Origin: Notospermus geniculatus | Taxonomy: Eukaryota; Nemertea; Pilidiophora; Heteronemertea; Lineidae | Length of the DNA: 64,000 nt | Direction of reading: 5' to 3' | Assembly: GCA_002633025.1 (NCBI GenBank) | Contig: NMRB01000004.1 | Span: 1,018,276-1,082,275, forward strand | Part shown: piece by piece, positions 31,101-42,400 of the stretch | Position numbering within the stretch: position 1 is the first letter of the stretch | Layout: the number at the start of each line of letters is the position of its first letter | Translations under genes and position numbers: made by a program | The notes under the pieces: model-generated | Told to the model about the DNA's origin: nothing | Database searches by the model: none | Seen by the model: only the letters and a program-made list of their open reading frames with translations

Positions 31101-31642
31101 TTCTGATTTGATTCTTATTTGTCACCGATTGTCCAGCCGGCGTTTCACACATTCTGTTGTAGATGTTCTTTTGTTTGTTTAGGTACCAGTCTCAATCCAT
31201 CTGATTCATTATTGCGAATGCCACCAGCAAGTAACTCAAATTTTCTGCCGGTCTTCCAACACCGTCAAAATGATACACGATTGACGCACACTGTCCAACA
31301 TATGATGATGGGTAAGATACTAAAGTATCATTGGTGTTTGGTCTTCAGCAGCCAGGTAGTTTTAGGGGTTGAGATGTCCATACAACTGTACGTCATTTCT
31401 GGTGTATGAGCCTGACTTAGCTGCTGAAGACCAAACACCAGTGATATAACCTTCACGTGTAGTTCCATTGTCAGTCAGATTTGTCAACTTAGACCTTTGT
31501 ATTCTCTCCCAAACTACATGTAAGTTCCTAATTTATTCTTTCAGATGACAAAGGCCTCCAAATGCCAGAGAAAAAGACATCTTCACACTTATCATCACCA
31601 ACAACAGCACTCCCGCCATATCACCCGAATGGATTAATGTAG
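28173..31642 (+). CDS. Unidentified Ser/Thr/Gln-rich protein with duplicated exons, 5' end missing
   Basis: I do not recognise the family. Exons are about 28173-28225 (left boundary lost at the n at 28172), 28850-28996, 31183-31311 and 31545-31642. Every junction is phase 1, so they join cleanly. The first reads LEQEMLATLQNENPRDTG, a probable end of a coiled coil. The second reads TTDAFLRMP, then a Thr/Ser run, then MVLQHRQNADQRFAVQQLQM. The third reads SDSLLRMPPASN, then VFQHRQNDTRLTHTVQHMMM. The last ends LPPYHPNGLM and stop. The two middle exons are homologous, 147 and 129 bp, both divisible by three. The 5' part is probably lost in the repeat-choked region and assembly join before 28172. 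MKGRLK at 26429-26446 may be its first exon. AATAAA at 32252-32257 is a candidate poly(A) signal. No enzyme motif is visible; a nuclear or scaffold role would be guesswork. Confidence 0.6.
28483..28705 (-). other. Possible isolated minus-strand exon or retained fragment
   Basis: After a good acceptor (CACTGGAATCAG) the minus strand encodes GLNMICLEFNLSTLSVQRPS, then QFTQKDQLQLVAMEIKKVHV, then a short end before a stop. The composition is protein-like, with regular hydrophobic spacing, unlike nearby random frames. It lies antisense in an intron of the gene at 28173-31642. I know of no family it matches and found no partner exon. It could be a terminal exon of an overlapping gene, a pseudogene piece, or chance. 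Confidence 0.3.
29964..31012. mobile_element. AGCTCACC-headed element, near-complete copy
   Basis: The head TTTAGCTCACCGGGGTGAGC at 29964 is a palindrome. A unique body of about 340 bp with TTTGACCTACTTTTCAAGGT follows. Then come at least four tandem units of about 145 bp, each containing CCAATATGGCCGCCAGGTGG or a variant, at about 30431, 30575, 30720 and 30866. The tail is CCAACCCGGTGAGCACATGG at about 30975. Head and tail share GGTGAGC in the same sense. There is no open frame of useful length; the function and class of the element are unclear. Confidence 0.85.
31325..31446. repeat. Foldback element next to the duplicated exon
   Basis: TATCATTGGTGTTTGGTCTT plus CAGCAGC is matched by the inverse arm ending GACCAAACACCAGTGATA. 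The loop is about 60 bp. It begins 14 bp after the exon that ends at 31311, so its left arm is close enough to affect the donor in RNA structure. Confidence 0.75.
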
Positions 31643-33669
31643 AAAAGTGGGAGGCTGTTGTTTGGTGATATTTTGGTGATACATATCACCATTCAAATCT
31701 GGATTTGTTTGGTGATACATCTCAGCATTCAAATCTGGATTCATGACTTTGTGTTCAATTCTGAGCCTGATGCTTGCCAATCAACTAGAGTAATGGAAGG
31801 AAAATGTGAATGATTGGATCCTCTGGGGTGCTGTCCGCCTGGTGCAGCGGACTGGCAGCCCATACTAGTGGTCCAAAACAGACGGAAGAGTCCAGCTACT
31901 GGATCAATCGCACATCAAAATACTCGGACATCATACAACTGAACTTTAAAAGTGAGCTGCGGTGGTACCTAAAACAAACTTCTAGTTGAAACGAACAAGG
32001 AAAGATGGCCATATTAGTGAAAAAAATATGATATTGGACATCAATAACTTAACTTGGAGAATATGGCATTGAGTAACGGTATTGTGAATTTTTCACAGTA
32101 AGTAAAGGTAAGTATTACTTTTTGTTATCCACATTTTTTTGTGCAATATCTTATCAGAAGTAGAAAATTGGCCTGTTTTAATGCTTATGTTATTAAGTTT
32201 TCAAACAAATACATTACTGTTACTTTTCTTGCAATTTCTTCATGAGAATTGAATAAAGATATACATAGACTTGAGGTATATCATTGCTTATGAAATTTTG
32301 AATCTGAAAAGTCAGTGTTAGAATAAAGGTGATTTTTGTTACTTTAGGAATTTGATTTTGCAAGTTGCTGTTCAGAAATCTTTTAAATTAAGCACTGTTA
32401 AAACCCATGGCCGTATATTGTCATTTGAAAAAATATAGTGTACAGATAAATAGGCATTGTTGAAATATACACTAGAGATGCATTTTATGAAATGTTAAAA
32501 CTTGGTGCGATAATTGCTCTAAAGTCCTTATATAGTATGTATTAAGAAAATTTTGCTTGGTGTCTGCTGACAATTTCATGTACTGCTGTGTATTGTATCA
32601 ATTCCTGACTTGTCAGTTGAAGTCATCTGTTGTTTTGTACATTCGTTATTCCCTCATGTCATTTTGTGTAAAAATTGTAATGGATTTGATTGCTGTTACT
32701 CTTTCACTGCAAGTGGCAATTTCACCTACCAAATCCTGACATTTTACAGAAATCCTGCTACATTGGTATTCATTTGAAAGAAAATAAATAGCCATATGAC
32801 AGATATCAGGTCCCTTTACAACTTAAAATTGTGACGAAATTGGCCATGGCAGTGGAAGGGTTAACTGACTACATGTACTACTATTCTTATTGTTTCTTGA
32901 GGGGTTGCTGCAGTAATTAATAGTCCTATAGAGTTTGTTTTGTTGCTGGTGATTTCATATTATGTGTACATGTAGAATACTAGTTCTTTTACTTTACTTG
33001 GAAAAGTTTTTGTAAATTCTCACTTGTTGTCTCATCACTGCTGTCCTTTCATCAAATTCTTGGATGCCAGTATATTTTGAGAGAAAAAGCCGTGAAAATT
33101 ATTTAATATATACACATATCAGATAAAAGTTAAGAGGAATTCCAAAAAATCTAAACATATCATGCAGATGTATATGCATCCAAGAATTTGATGGAAGGTA
33201 CCCGTAATTTAAGCTGTTCACTTGTTAAAATGAACGTTCATTGTTCCAGAAGAAGCTTTTCTTTATTATTATGTTTATCATTATGTATTGTTCTTGATTG
33301 CATAATACTGCATATAAATGGGTTGATATATGAAATGAGTGTTTGTGAAACACTGTAATCATTTAGTACATTTATCGGAATAAAAACCTCAAAGGATTAT
33401 TATTTCAAATATCCGTCAATTCTTGTTGATATCCAAAAAACAGCACAAAAACGACACACAGTATACAATAAATCGGAAAGTCGTCTCCGAATATTTTGCA
33501 AATTTTCGACCCCAATCGGGGTCTTCCTCAGGAGCTACAGTATGTAGAAGAGATCCCAGAGGTGCATCAATTCTCATTTAAGTTTGAGTTTTAGGTTGTG
33601 ATCCCACTGTTGTCCCAAGTCTTTTTCTGAGGAACTTCTTTTTGGGCGAGTACCGGTAATTGGTCTGCG
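31643..33669. other. Spacer between the unidentified gene and the GPCR gene (convergent)
   Basis: No gene is seen. A direct repeat of CATTCAAATCTGGATT with TTTGGTGATACAT occurs twice at about 31665-31742. An inverted repeat with CATCAAATTCTTGGATGC arms spans about 33045-33198. AATAAA signals occur at 32252 and 32318. A repeat with a hammerhead-like motif lies at about 33400-33545 and is listed separately. Confidence 0.55.
33400..33545 (-). mobile_element. Retroelement-like repeat with hammerhead-like motif, copy 1
   Basis: On the minus strand, CTGAGGA (33525-33531) is followed by a perfect 6-bp hairpin, GACCCC-GATT-GGGGTC, and then GAAA (33504-33507). This is the order of the conserved hammerhead ribozyme core around stem II. 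The rest of the repeat (GGAGACGACT, TTTGGATATC) is shared with 42595-42716. Penelope-like elements and some other retroelements are known to carry such motifs. One extra A lies between CTGAGGA and the stem, so catalytic competence is doubtful. Confidence 0.5.
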
Positions 33670-36391
33670 TCACCTTCGACTGATGCCAATGCATGTGCCA
33701 AAAGACTTGAAAACCTCTTTTATATCATTCCTATACCTCTGCCCTCCTCCAGCACAGTACATATAAAAATTCACCGCGTAATTCCAAAACCAGACCCCAT
33801 AGAAACAGGTGACGATCAAATTGTACATGATAAAATTGCAGACGTCGTTCAGGTCAAACGTCTGCGCGACTTGTGGTATGAGTAAAATAACGACGTACAA
33901 ACGATACGGTATGGACGTCACGACATACGCCAAGCTAACCAAAATTAACATTCGAGTCAGTACTGCGTTTTGGCTTCGTTCCCTTTCATCGTCCAAGTCG
34001 GTTTTATTTCTCAGCAAAACCTTTCGGGTCTTGGCCGCAGCTCTGACCGTTAGAATTATCAGAATATTACAAGTAATGATTACAGCGAAGGGAAGGATGG
34101 TTCCGAACATGAGTTGAAAACCAGAGGCCATCGGTGCGCCCAGTGGGTCATTCTCCACGTGATACATAAGATTCTCCAGACCTGAAAGAGAAAGAAATGT
34201 CCCCAACAATTCCGTTTCCTGTGGGATTTTTTCACCGATAAGAACCAGGGAAAAAGTACAGTGTACCTACTTGGGAAAATAGGTACAGTGTACTATTAGA
34301 GTCGGCGAAGTTTCCGATTTCGTGTTGTTCCGGATAATGTGTCCACTTAAAAGGTTTCTTGCGCAAGCTGGCCAACAGCGTTTTCCCATCGAAGCAGACG
34401 TGACAAGGGCAAATCGCCGTTGGCTCCTTTCGCGAGGCGGAAAATTTGTCGCTTTTTTCTGCGTGTCTCACTTCGCTGTCTNATTAGCAGTCAGGACAGC
34501 TAAAAATAAATAAAACTAACACTATTTCCCAGCAACAAGGACGGAAAGAAGCAGAAAAGAGACATTTATAAAGAATTTATTTGGTTTTTTATTTCCTCCG
34601 ATTTGTCCAACTTGTCATTCTAAAGCTGAAAATGAAAAAAGTGAACTGAACCTAAGTTTTTTTTAATTTTTATTCCGTCCTCCGTACCTGGGCTCAGAAA
34701 CTTTGTGCCCGTAAACCAAAGAATATAATAACCCTGGCCTTAGAATTATCAGAATATTACAAGTAATGATTACAGCGAAGGGAAGGATGGTTCCGAACAT
34801 GAGTTGAAAACCAGAGGCCATCGGTGCGCCCAGCGGATCGTTCTCCACGTGATACATAAGATTCTCCAGACCTGAAAGAGAAAGAAATGTCCCCAACAAT
34901 TCCGTTTCCTGTGGGATTTTTTCACCGATAAGAACCAGGGAAAAAGTACAGTGTACCTACTTGGGAAAATAGGTACAGTGTACTATTAGAGTCGGCGAAG
35001 TTTCCGATTTCGTGTTGTTCCGGATAATGTGTCCACTTAAAAGGTTTCTTGCGCAAGCTGGCCAACAGCGTTTTCCCATCGAAGCAGACGTGACAAGGGC
35101 AAATCGCCGTTGGCTCCTTTCGCGAGGCGGAAAATTTGTCGCTTTTTTCTGCGTGTCTCACTTCGCTGTCTCTTCCTATTGTTTCCGTAGGAGAACAAAA
35201 AATCGTAGACGGAATGAGACGGCCGATTGGCGGGCCAGGGTCACTGCACAGCTCAAGTGTGGAAAGAAGTAGAAACATTTCCCGGAATTAGTCTTCTATT
35301 TACCAGTCTCCTCGTGTTTGACATATTTCAATGTGTAAAGAAGGTTCATGTTAGCACCGACGATCAGTATCGTCCCTATGGCAACAATCTTCTTTGCCCT
35401 TTCTGGAGTGCACAACACGGGTGCGGCCATCGGGAATCGGACAGCGAGGAGGCGGTCCACGGACATGGCTGACAGATAGTAACCAGAAAGCATCCCACAA
35501 GTTATAACGCAGGTAATCTCGACGCTGGAAAATATGCGAAGAAATGCCGTTACCGGTAAATTCATGGGATGACGTGGACATGCTAGGCCACTCCACCTCA
35601 ATGTAGCCTACCAAAGCACGAACTGAATGTTTTGAGGTACATGTACTTGTGTTGACGAATAGTATTGCCGGTAGTTGGACGAACAACTGGATACGTGGAG
35701 AACCGTTGTCAATGGCGAAAGGGCGTTACCTTTCGACGTCGTCCCAAAGGACCATTGGGAAGTCCTTCAGGACTTGGAACCCAACCAGACTCCACTACCG
35801 CTCACAAAGTTGCTTGCTTAAAGCCCCAGTCACATATCCACTCCGGGGCCCGTACGGCGAGTAAAAACAGATATTTGGGCCAATTTTTACGGTGCCCAGT
35901 TTGATCCAGCCTGCTTTCCGCCTATCTATTGAGGCGATTTCGGCATGATTCATCTTAGATCCGAGTTTCAGTCTCTAAAATCCGCAGCAAGCCGCTGGGT
36001 GGGGAAAATCGTACGGGGCCCGGTGCATTTGTGACCTAGGCTTTACTTACATACTGACGGTGTCTCTATAATGCGTGATGTAACTGCTCCCGTAATACAG
36101 CGGTAAGAAAATGGCCGAGACAACCAGTAGCGTCGCATCCGCAACCGCCATAGACGTCATGTAGACGGAAGCCGAGAGCTGACGGTTGTGTTTTCTTCGC
36201 CCTATCAACACTATCATGATGTTGCCAGGCAGGCCGAATACCAGGGGAGGAATGGCGACATAACGTAAAAGATAAAGTATTACATCGACCAGTGTTTTGG
36301 GTGACGCACCGCCAAATTTACACGAAAGGTTCAGCGCTGTCGTTGGAGCCATTGCGTTTTCTCCTCGGAATAATGCCGCGTCGATTGTCAT
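33670..36391 (-). CDS. Divergent class A (rhodopsin-like) G protein-coupled receptor
   Basis: This is a predicted plasma-membrane receptor; the ligand is unknown. Minus-strand exons are 36051-36391, 35304-35524 and 33670-34181, in phase, giving 357 residues. TM1 has GLPGNIMIVLI, TM2 has MAVADATLLVV (conserved Asp), and TM3 ends SVDRLLAVRFPM, a DRL in place of DRY. TM5 has ILPFAVIITCNILIIL. TM6 has VVTSIPYRLY without the usual CWxP, and TM7 has NYAVNFYMYC in place of NPxxY. The NFxxY-type TM7 and DR(L/F) box resemble invertebrate orphan and peptide receptors. The second extracellular loop is short and lacks the expected cysteine. The ATG at 36391 opens a 45-residue N-terminus with one N-x-S site (NLS). 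A near-identical partial copy of exon 3 lies at 34741-34871 within a larger duplication, described separately. Confidence 0.85.
34051..34481. repeat. Duplicated 431-bp block, copy A (part of GPCR exon 3 and intron)
   Basis: Bases 34051-34481 and 34741-35171 correspond at a constant offset of 690 with only a few differences (the ones I noticed are around 34144-34150). Copy A ends exactly at the n at 34482. It includes the 5' part of GPCR exon 3 and flanking intron. Confidence 0.92.
34741..35171 (-). pseudogene. Duplicated block, copy B: truncated GPCR exon 3
   Basis: Copy B contains the same acceptor and the first part of exon 3, from GLENLMYHVENDPLG through TCNILIIL. It then runs into unrelated sequence (RPGLLYSLVYGHKV) and stops near 34663. 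It lacks TM6 and TM7 and cannot encode a receptor. An assembly duplicate or alternative haplotype is the simplest explanation, given the n at the boundary of copy A. Confidence 0.75.
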
Positions 36392-37111
36392 GAATGGATC
36401 TGAGGTTTCATCGAGACGCCGGCTTCCTCCTACACTTTGCGCCCTACAGATTCAGCGAGGACATCCATTCTGTCATCTCGAAGCTCCTGACGGTCAAAGT
36501 AGGTTGGGCAAATCGAATACTAATGGAACCAGTCGCCTACCTCTGTTGTCTTTGTTGTCTGTCTCTCCAGACGTTCTTTCTCTCGCTGCTTGTCTCAAAT
36601 TGGTTACGCGGCCCGACATGTACCACAACAAGCGAACCTTACCGTTATGATTGCATGCGATTCACGTCATTCAACAGGTAAATCACGCCAATTCAAACTG
36701 GCGCCATTGTGTTCAACGTGAATTGTTCTCATTTTTTGCATCATTCTGAAGACGTTAGATCGTTATTGAGACAGATACCAGGACAAAATGCACAGACGAC
36801 TTCATGTTCCGTCAGAAGACCTGTCTCGTCATGGCACAACCACCGACAGACGAAGACCGATCCCCTTCATCTATTTTGGTCTGTTGCTTGTTTTCGTGAT
36901 TGCTCGTTCTGGATTTAAATAAAAACACCAAGTCAAGGTTATGCTATTAAAAATCTACTAGAAATAGTTCTGAAACGTGATACAATCGCATTATTCTAAT
37001 AGACATGATAGATCAGGGTTACAATTTTAAGTTGGACGAACCCGGGTGGACGAACGTCTGCGATTGGGGATTCAAAAAGAAGAAGCGTTCTACTCCTTTT
37101 GTAAGCAATTT

Positions 37112-37200
37112 GTAAGCAGTCAGAGTGGTGCAGTGGCAACATGGCGCCTATCACCTCTGTTGTATCGGGTTCGATCCCCAGTTGGATCCGTTCTTCAAGT
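37112..37200 (+). repeat. tRNA-derived SINE remnant with intact B-box
   Basis: CAGAGTGGTGCAGTGGCAAC resembles an A-box region, and GGGTTCGATCCCC about 40 bp later is a perfect B-box. A related piece with GGGTTCGATCCCTGG lies at about 37630-37645. By eye the acceptor arm does not close, so these are read as SINE parts, not tRNA genes. Confidence 0.5.
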
Positions 37201-39266
37201 AACGTTGATACTGAAGGTGGGAGAATATCATGGTAGCACTCCTCTCTAGATCTCTTCCCATAAAATCCACGTACTGTACAAATAAAATGCAGGTCTTTAT
37301 TTGATAATTGATGTACAGTTTACGAACCATTCATTACTTTTGATATATTGTCACAAGATTGTCCCCTCTGCCTAGACTATCATCGAAAGGTGTGCTCTGA
37401 TTCCTTATCACGCCCATAAGCAAATGGAACTTCCTGGCCATGGGATGAATTACATGATTTATCATCGGACTGGAATAATTCTATGACCCAACCATCCTTG
37501 TTATTCACGAGAGAAAAAAAAATGTTTTACTGCCCGAGTTTCCAAGTTTCATGATGCATAACAGCAACATGCTCCGAGCTTGGCGCTATGGAAAAATATC
37601 GGTTGCTGTCACCTCAGGGTTCGCCGACCGGGTTCGATCCCTGGTCGGACCAGCTCTCCATGTGATTGAAAGTGCAGCTATCATACTTAATGGAAAAATC
37701 TCACTTTTCAGAATCACATATGTTTTTCTGTTGCAAAAGTTGTCACTGGCGGCGAATGGGTTAACCCTCTGGGGTCTGGCGTAAAATAGCAAATTCGAAC
37801 TTAAGTGCGTTATCAGCCTACTTATTCAGACTGTGATTTATATGACTTGGGGACCAAAGGTGACGGCAGTCAAACATTTCATCAATAAATCAACACTGCC
37901 ATTAAACTTCGATCAGATCCATTGGTGAACAAATCAATTATAAAGGCTTTTCTGACCTCGTGGGCTTTAGGCCTTGTCCAAAAGACAAGGTGCTCGTCTG
38001 ACGCCAAGGTCCGCTGCAAAACCCGGGGGTTAGACCTAGATATAAGACGAATGCAGCATTTCAAAGCGAATCTCTTGTCAGCATGGAATGGCTGTGGAAG
38101 CGAAAACGACGAGACGACGTCCCCACGTCAGTCCATGACAGGTGTAACATCTATCAGCATTTCTTCGTGTGAGTGTTCCCTCTCTTTTTGTATCACCCTA
38201 TTGAACATTCATAGCTGTCTAGCTATCTAATATAGTCGCTAGATTCCCAAAACAATGGCGGGAACACTGAAAATGTGGAACACTGACAGATGTTACACCG
38301 CTGCTCGACTGGGAGTCGCACTACTTCCACGCTCCTCACATATACTTAGTAATAACGACATTCAAAATGTAATGTGATAGGAAAGATATACAGTAATATA
38401 AAACTACTCACCAGCGCTGTCGAACACATGTCCGTCTGTTGAAATAAGAAGATACTATGTATCTTCTTGAGACTTTAATCAGACATATACTTATTATTCG
38501 CATCGAAATCTGCTTGTTTATGACAGCTGAAGACCGGTCAAATTAGTCATCTGTCAGTTTGGTACTTGTAAAAACGTACAATTTATTACTTATTGTCAGT
38601 TGGACTCTCTCATGGGAATGATTGGCATTTTTAAGTAGGTGCTGGAAACGGGAACAAGGTCTATCAGAAACAATTTGGTGATTGCCCTACGAGTTTCAAA
38701 GGCCTGTTATGACATATACTCAATATGCACTCATAGCCATAACCTGTTTTGATAGGATGGAATGTTTTCAAACTGATTGTCAAATAAAAAATTATTCAGC
38801 TAAGCGAAGAGACTCCCATTTGCTCCTTCTCTGGCTGCCTCTTCCCATGTTTTAGCAATGTAGACCATAGTATGTGGACCATTAGTCCAGGTGATCACCT
38901 TTCCTGCCACACTGGCTATGATTTTCATGTGGGAGTTGAGTTAAGTGCTCCTGGGACTCTAGTCATAACTATGAGATGCCAAAGCTTACTTTGCCCTCAA
39001 AATGAACGGAAACATACAGGATTAGAAAACAGCCTATCATCATAAACACTGGTTTTAGCATAAAATGAGCAATATATTTAATAAAGGCTGCATGTATATT
39101 TAGTACAAAATTGTTCAACAGAACATAAGATCAATATATAATCTATATAAGTAACAAATACAATTGAACTTAGTAGCATGAAGCTCATTCAAAATATAAA
39201 CATTTCTGAGTGAAATCTGTTACTACTATGTACAGCAAGGTACATTATGATCAATCATTCATTCTA

Positions 39267-39422
39267 AAGCGGTCCATCCACGTACAATATTATTGCACAA
39301 TATGAGGATCAAAATGGGCAATATTATTGCCACTCTTTCTTCCATCCATTATGCCAGAATCACACGACATCCATTTTGGGCCCCATATTGTGCAATAATA
39401 TTGTACCGTGGAAAAACCGCTT
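39267..39422. repeat. Foldback element just past the 3' end of NHLRC2
   Basis: AAGCGGTCCATCCACGTACA then ATATTATTGCACAATATG is matched inversely by CATATTGTGCAATAATAT and GTACCGTGGAAAAACCGCTT. Arms are about 38 bp with two mismatched bases, over a 156-bp element. Confidence 0.8.
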
Positions 39423-39489
39423 AAGAGAAGTCTGAGTGCTTCTGGCCTTTTGAGCAGAGCATCAGGAAGCATGGGAATTCCAAGTAAGA

Positions 39490-42400
39490 CTATTGTACAG
39501 TATATTCAATCATGCAAGTGGATGCTATTTGGTTCTCATCTGTGTCATCAAACTCAAGAGGTTGTTTGAACACTAATGGTGCCATCTTACAAAGTCCTTT
39601 ATCATTACAATGATAGATCATGCATTCGATCTGAATATCCCTTGGAATCTCTTCAGAAGTGTCTGGAATGGTGAAACTGATTCGAGGTGGATCTGTCAGG
39701 TCCGTGATCTTCCCAGCTGTCTTGGAATCTTTGTGTAGGAATGATTCTATGCCAGCATCTGAAATGAAAAACTGACAGTTAAGAAGTTCTCTCAGGGCAA
39801 TGTGCATTGCTATAGTCGAGGATGAAAAACTAATGCATCAACGAATCCTTGGAAGAAATGTAACTGCCTGTCAATAGAAATTGAATCTAGTATGTTTAAC
39901 TCACCCTCTAGCCAAAGCTGCCAAGAACTCGGGGCACCAGATGTCAAATTAGATCCCTCAGGCAGCTCTATTCTCAGAACAATATCAAACGCAGAAGCCA
40001 CCTTAACAGGCTTGCATTCGATCACTGTGGCATTCTTCGGAGTCAAGCGCTTCCAAGGACGTGGGTCTTTGTGCGAGGAGTCAACTTCATCAGTTTGTGG
40101 CATCAGTATCTGTAGCTGTGAGAAGACAGACAAAATGGAGAACTATAACGGAAGAACCACTGTTTGTATGGCTCTTGGTGAATCGCTCACCGAAGTCCAG
40201 TGAACTTGGACTCACTTGAACTTGAACATCCTCAGCCAAGCTTACCAGTAGCACATTAGGACATTCATTCCTACCAGAAGACAAGTATGAAAACAATCTC
40301 CACCAGGAAATGTCCTACCAACGCTTACCTCAGACACAGTTTTCTCTTTTATATTCACCACTTTGATCTTGTGATTGTTGGTATCTGCTACATACACTGT
40401 GTTACCATCAGGTGAACAGGCGAGGCCGCCAGGTTCGTCAAAGGTGGTTTCCTCAAATCCACCACACGAGTCACCCTGATTTCCTGTGCCAATTAACGTG
40501 CGACATTCTTTTGTTTTGATGCTGACCATCTTGATCTGAAATTGTTGGGAAAACTTTTCACATCATTCGTACAGAATCAATTGAATGAAGCAACTTTATT
40601 GAGAGAAGGTGGTTTATTCCCAAATCGTGTATTACACTAGGGGGCAAATAGGGAAAGGCAAAGTGGAAGACACCAAGATGTGTACGTCAGAAGAGAGGTC
40701 AGATATTGAGCCACCTGAAGTCCTCTCAATGTCCATTTACAGTAACATCTATAAAGGGTTATAAAACCTACCTTGTGGTTGTATGAATCTGCCACAAGCA
40801 CTGTATCCTGATTCAACATGGATACACCAAGGGGGTGCTGTAATCGAGCATTGTATCCCTTCCCATCAACATCGCCGCTTGCAAAAAGATTCTGGGATTA
40901 AGAAAAAATTGATAAATTAAAAAGAACTGACATGGTGCATGAACTTTTAGCAGCTAATTATGTTAATCAAAACTAACCGTTGGGTCCCGTTCTCCTCCTA
41001 CCAAAGCTTTCACAGCGCCATCTTTCAGTGATATTATACGAATACTTGAACTCTCACTGTCGGCGACAAGAAGGAAGTTGACATCATCACAGGAAGCCGA
41101 CGTTAGTCCTGATGGTTGAGCAAATCCCGCTCGGTGAGGGTAGCTGTTGTTGCGGTTTTCTTCAGTGCCACTTCCGGCAAAACTGATGCAAGTTCCCTTT
41201 TTGTAGTCACTGGAAATACATGTGGGGCAAGTCTTCATTCAAATCAAAGCCAAAACCTTCACAAAGCAAAATGTATGCAATCAGGATGTGTTTTGATAAT
41301 ATGCAAATGAACTCGAGAAGAATACCATCATATACCTGTTTTTAATCCACTTCGCATCATTCAAAAACAGCATCCAGATTTGATGTGAGCCAGCCATTGC
41401 TATGAATATCACATCATCAGATTCGGATCCAATTGATTTCCCCAAGACAATATCCCACGGCGAGCTGATGGCTTGTTGGGTTCCTATGGAACCTCCCTGC
41501 TTGCAGTGTCCTTGTTCACCTGTCCCTGCTATGGTTGTGACCTCCAGATTCTGAAGGTCAATCTGGAATAAAATGGAACTTAGTTATTTCAGACCTACAC
41601 AACCTAATGTTCATCATCATTGTCATCATTGTCATGAAGGCATGATGGCCCTCATGGGTCTTCGCCATGTAATCCAAATCTGTCAGGATTTGAGGCGTCT
41701 CAAAATACTGGTAGAGGGACAATCGGACTAGTTCCACATACCACCAACTTGACATTCAGCATTTTTACAATGTCTGCAAGCAGTCGAGTCCACTATGCCG
41801 TAAAGGGAAAGCAAGATGTACAGTAGGAGCTGTCGGTCACTTGACCAATAGGAGTCGCTACTGTCAAATTCAAATGCCTAGCTATTCATTCATGGTTGAC
41901 TGAGCATCAATCAGGACAATTTTATATTGTAGCTATTGGTCCAGTACAACTTTGCTGTCGTCTTTTTGTGATAAGCGTGGCTGACTGCTCCCATACTAAC
42001 CTGACGAATGGCATGATTTTCTGTATCAGCGAGGAAGATCACATCTTTGTGCCATGCCAGACCTTGGGGAGAATTAAACCTGGCGGAAGTGAAATCTCCG
42101 TCCTTGTAGCCGGGCTCATTGCCACCGACAACAAACTGAAATGATGATGAGCATCAAACCATTTTTACAAATACCGGTACAGGTAGGACTAATGAGCACA
42201 AAACTTGTATTGAATTGCTTGTTTCACTCCACATTTACACCTTGTCAATGTGATTCCCATCATGACAGTGACTTACCACTTTTAGACGCAAGGGGGCAGC
42301 AGCTGCCGGTGCCGGTTCCCCATAATGTAAACTCTTGGCGGTAGGTGGCAGCAGCTGACATCATCTGTATGGGTGGAGAGTTTGTCCGTCGGAGATTGAA

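Larger units (their letters stand above)
36392..39489. other. Spacer upstream of the GPCR gene and downstream of NHLRC2
   Basis: No gene is seen. Two tRNA-derived remnants lie at about 37112-37200 and 37590-37660. A foldback element spans 39267-39422. The rest is AT-rich with no convincing exon. Confidence 0.55.

Noticed and set aside
37112-37660. Genuine tRNA genes
   Set aside because: B-boxes are good, but no acceptor stem or anticodon arm of correct spacing could be closed by eye; SINE remnants are more likely.
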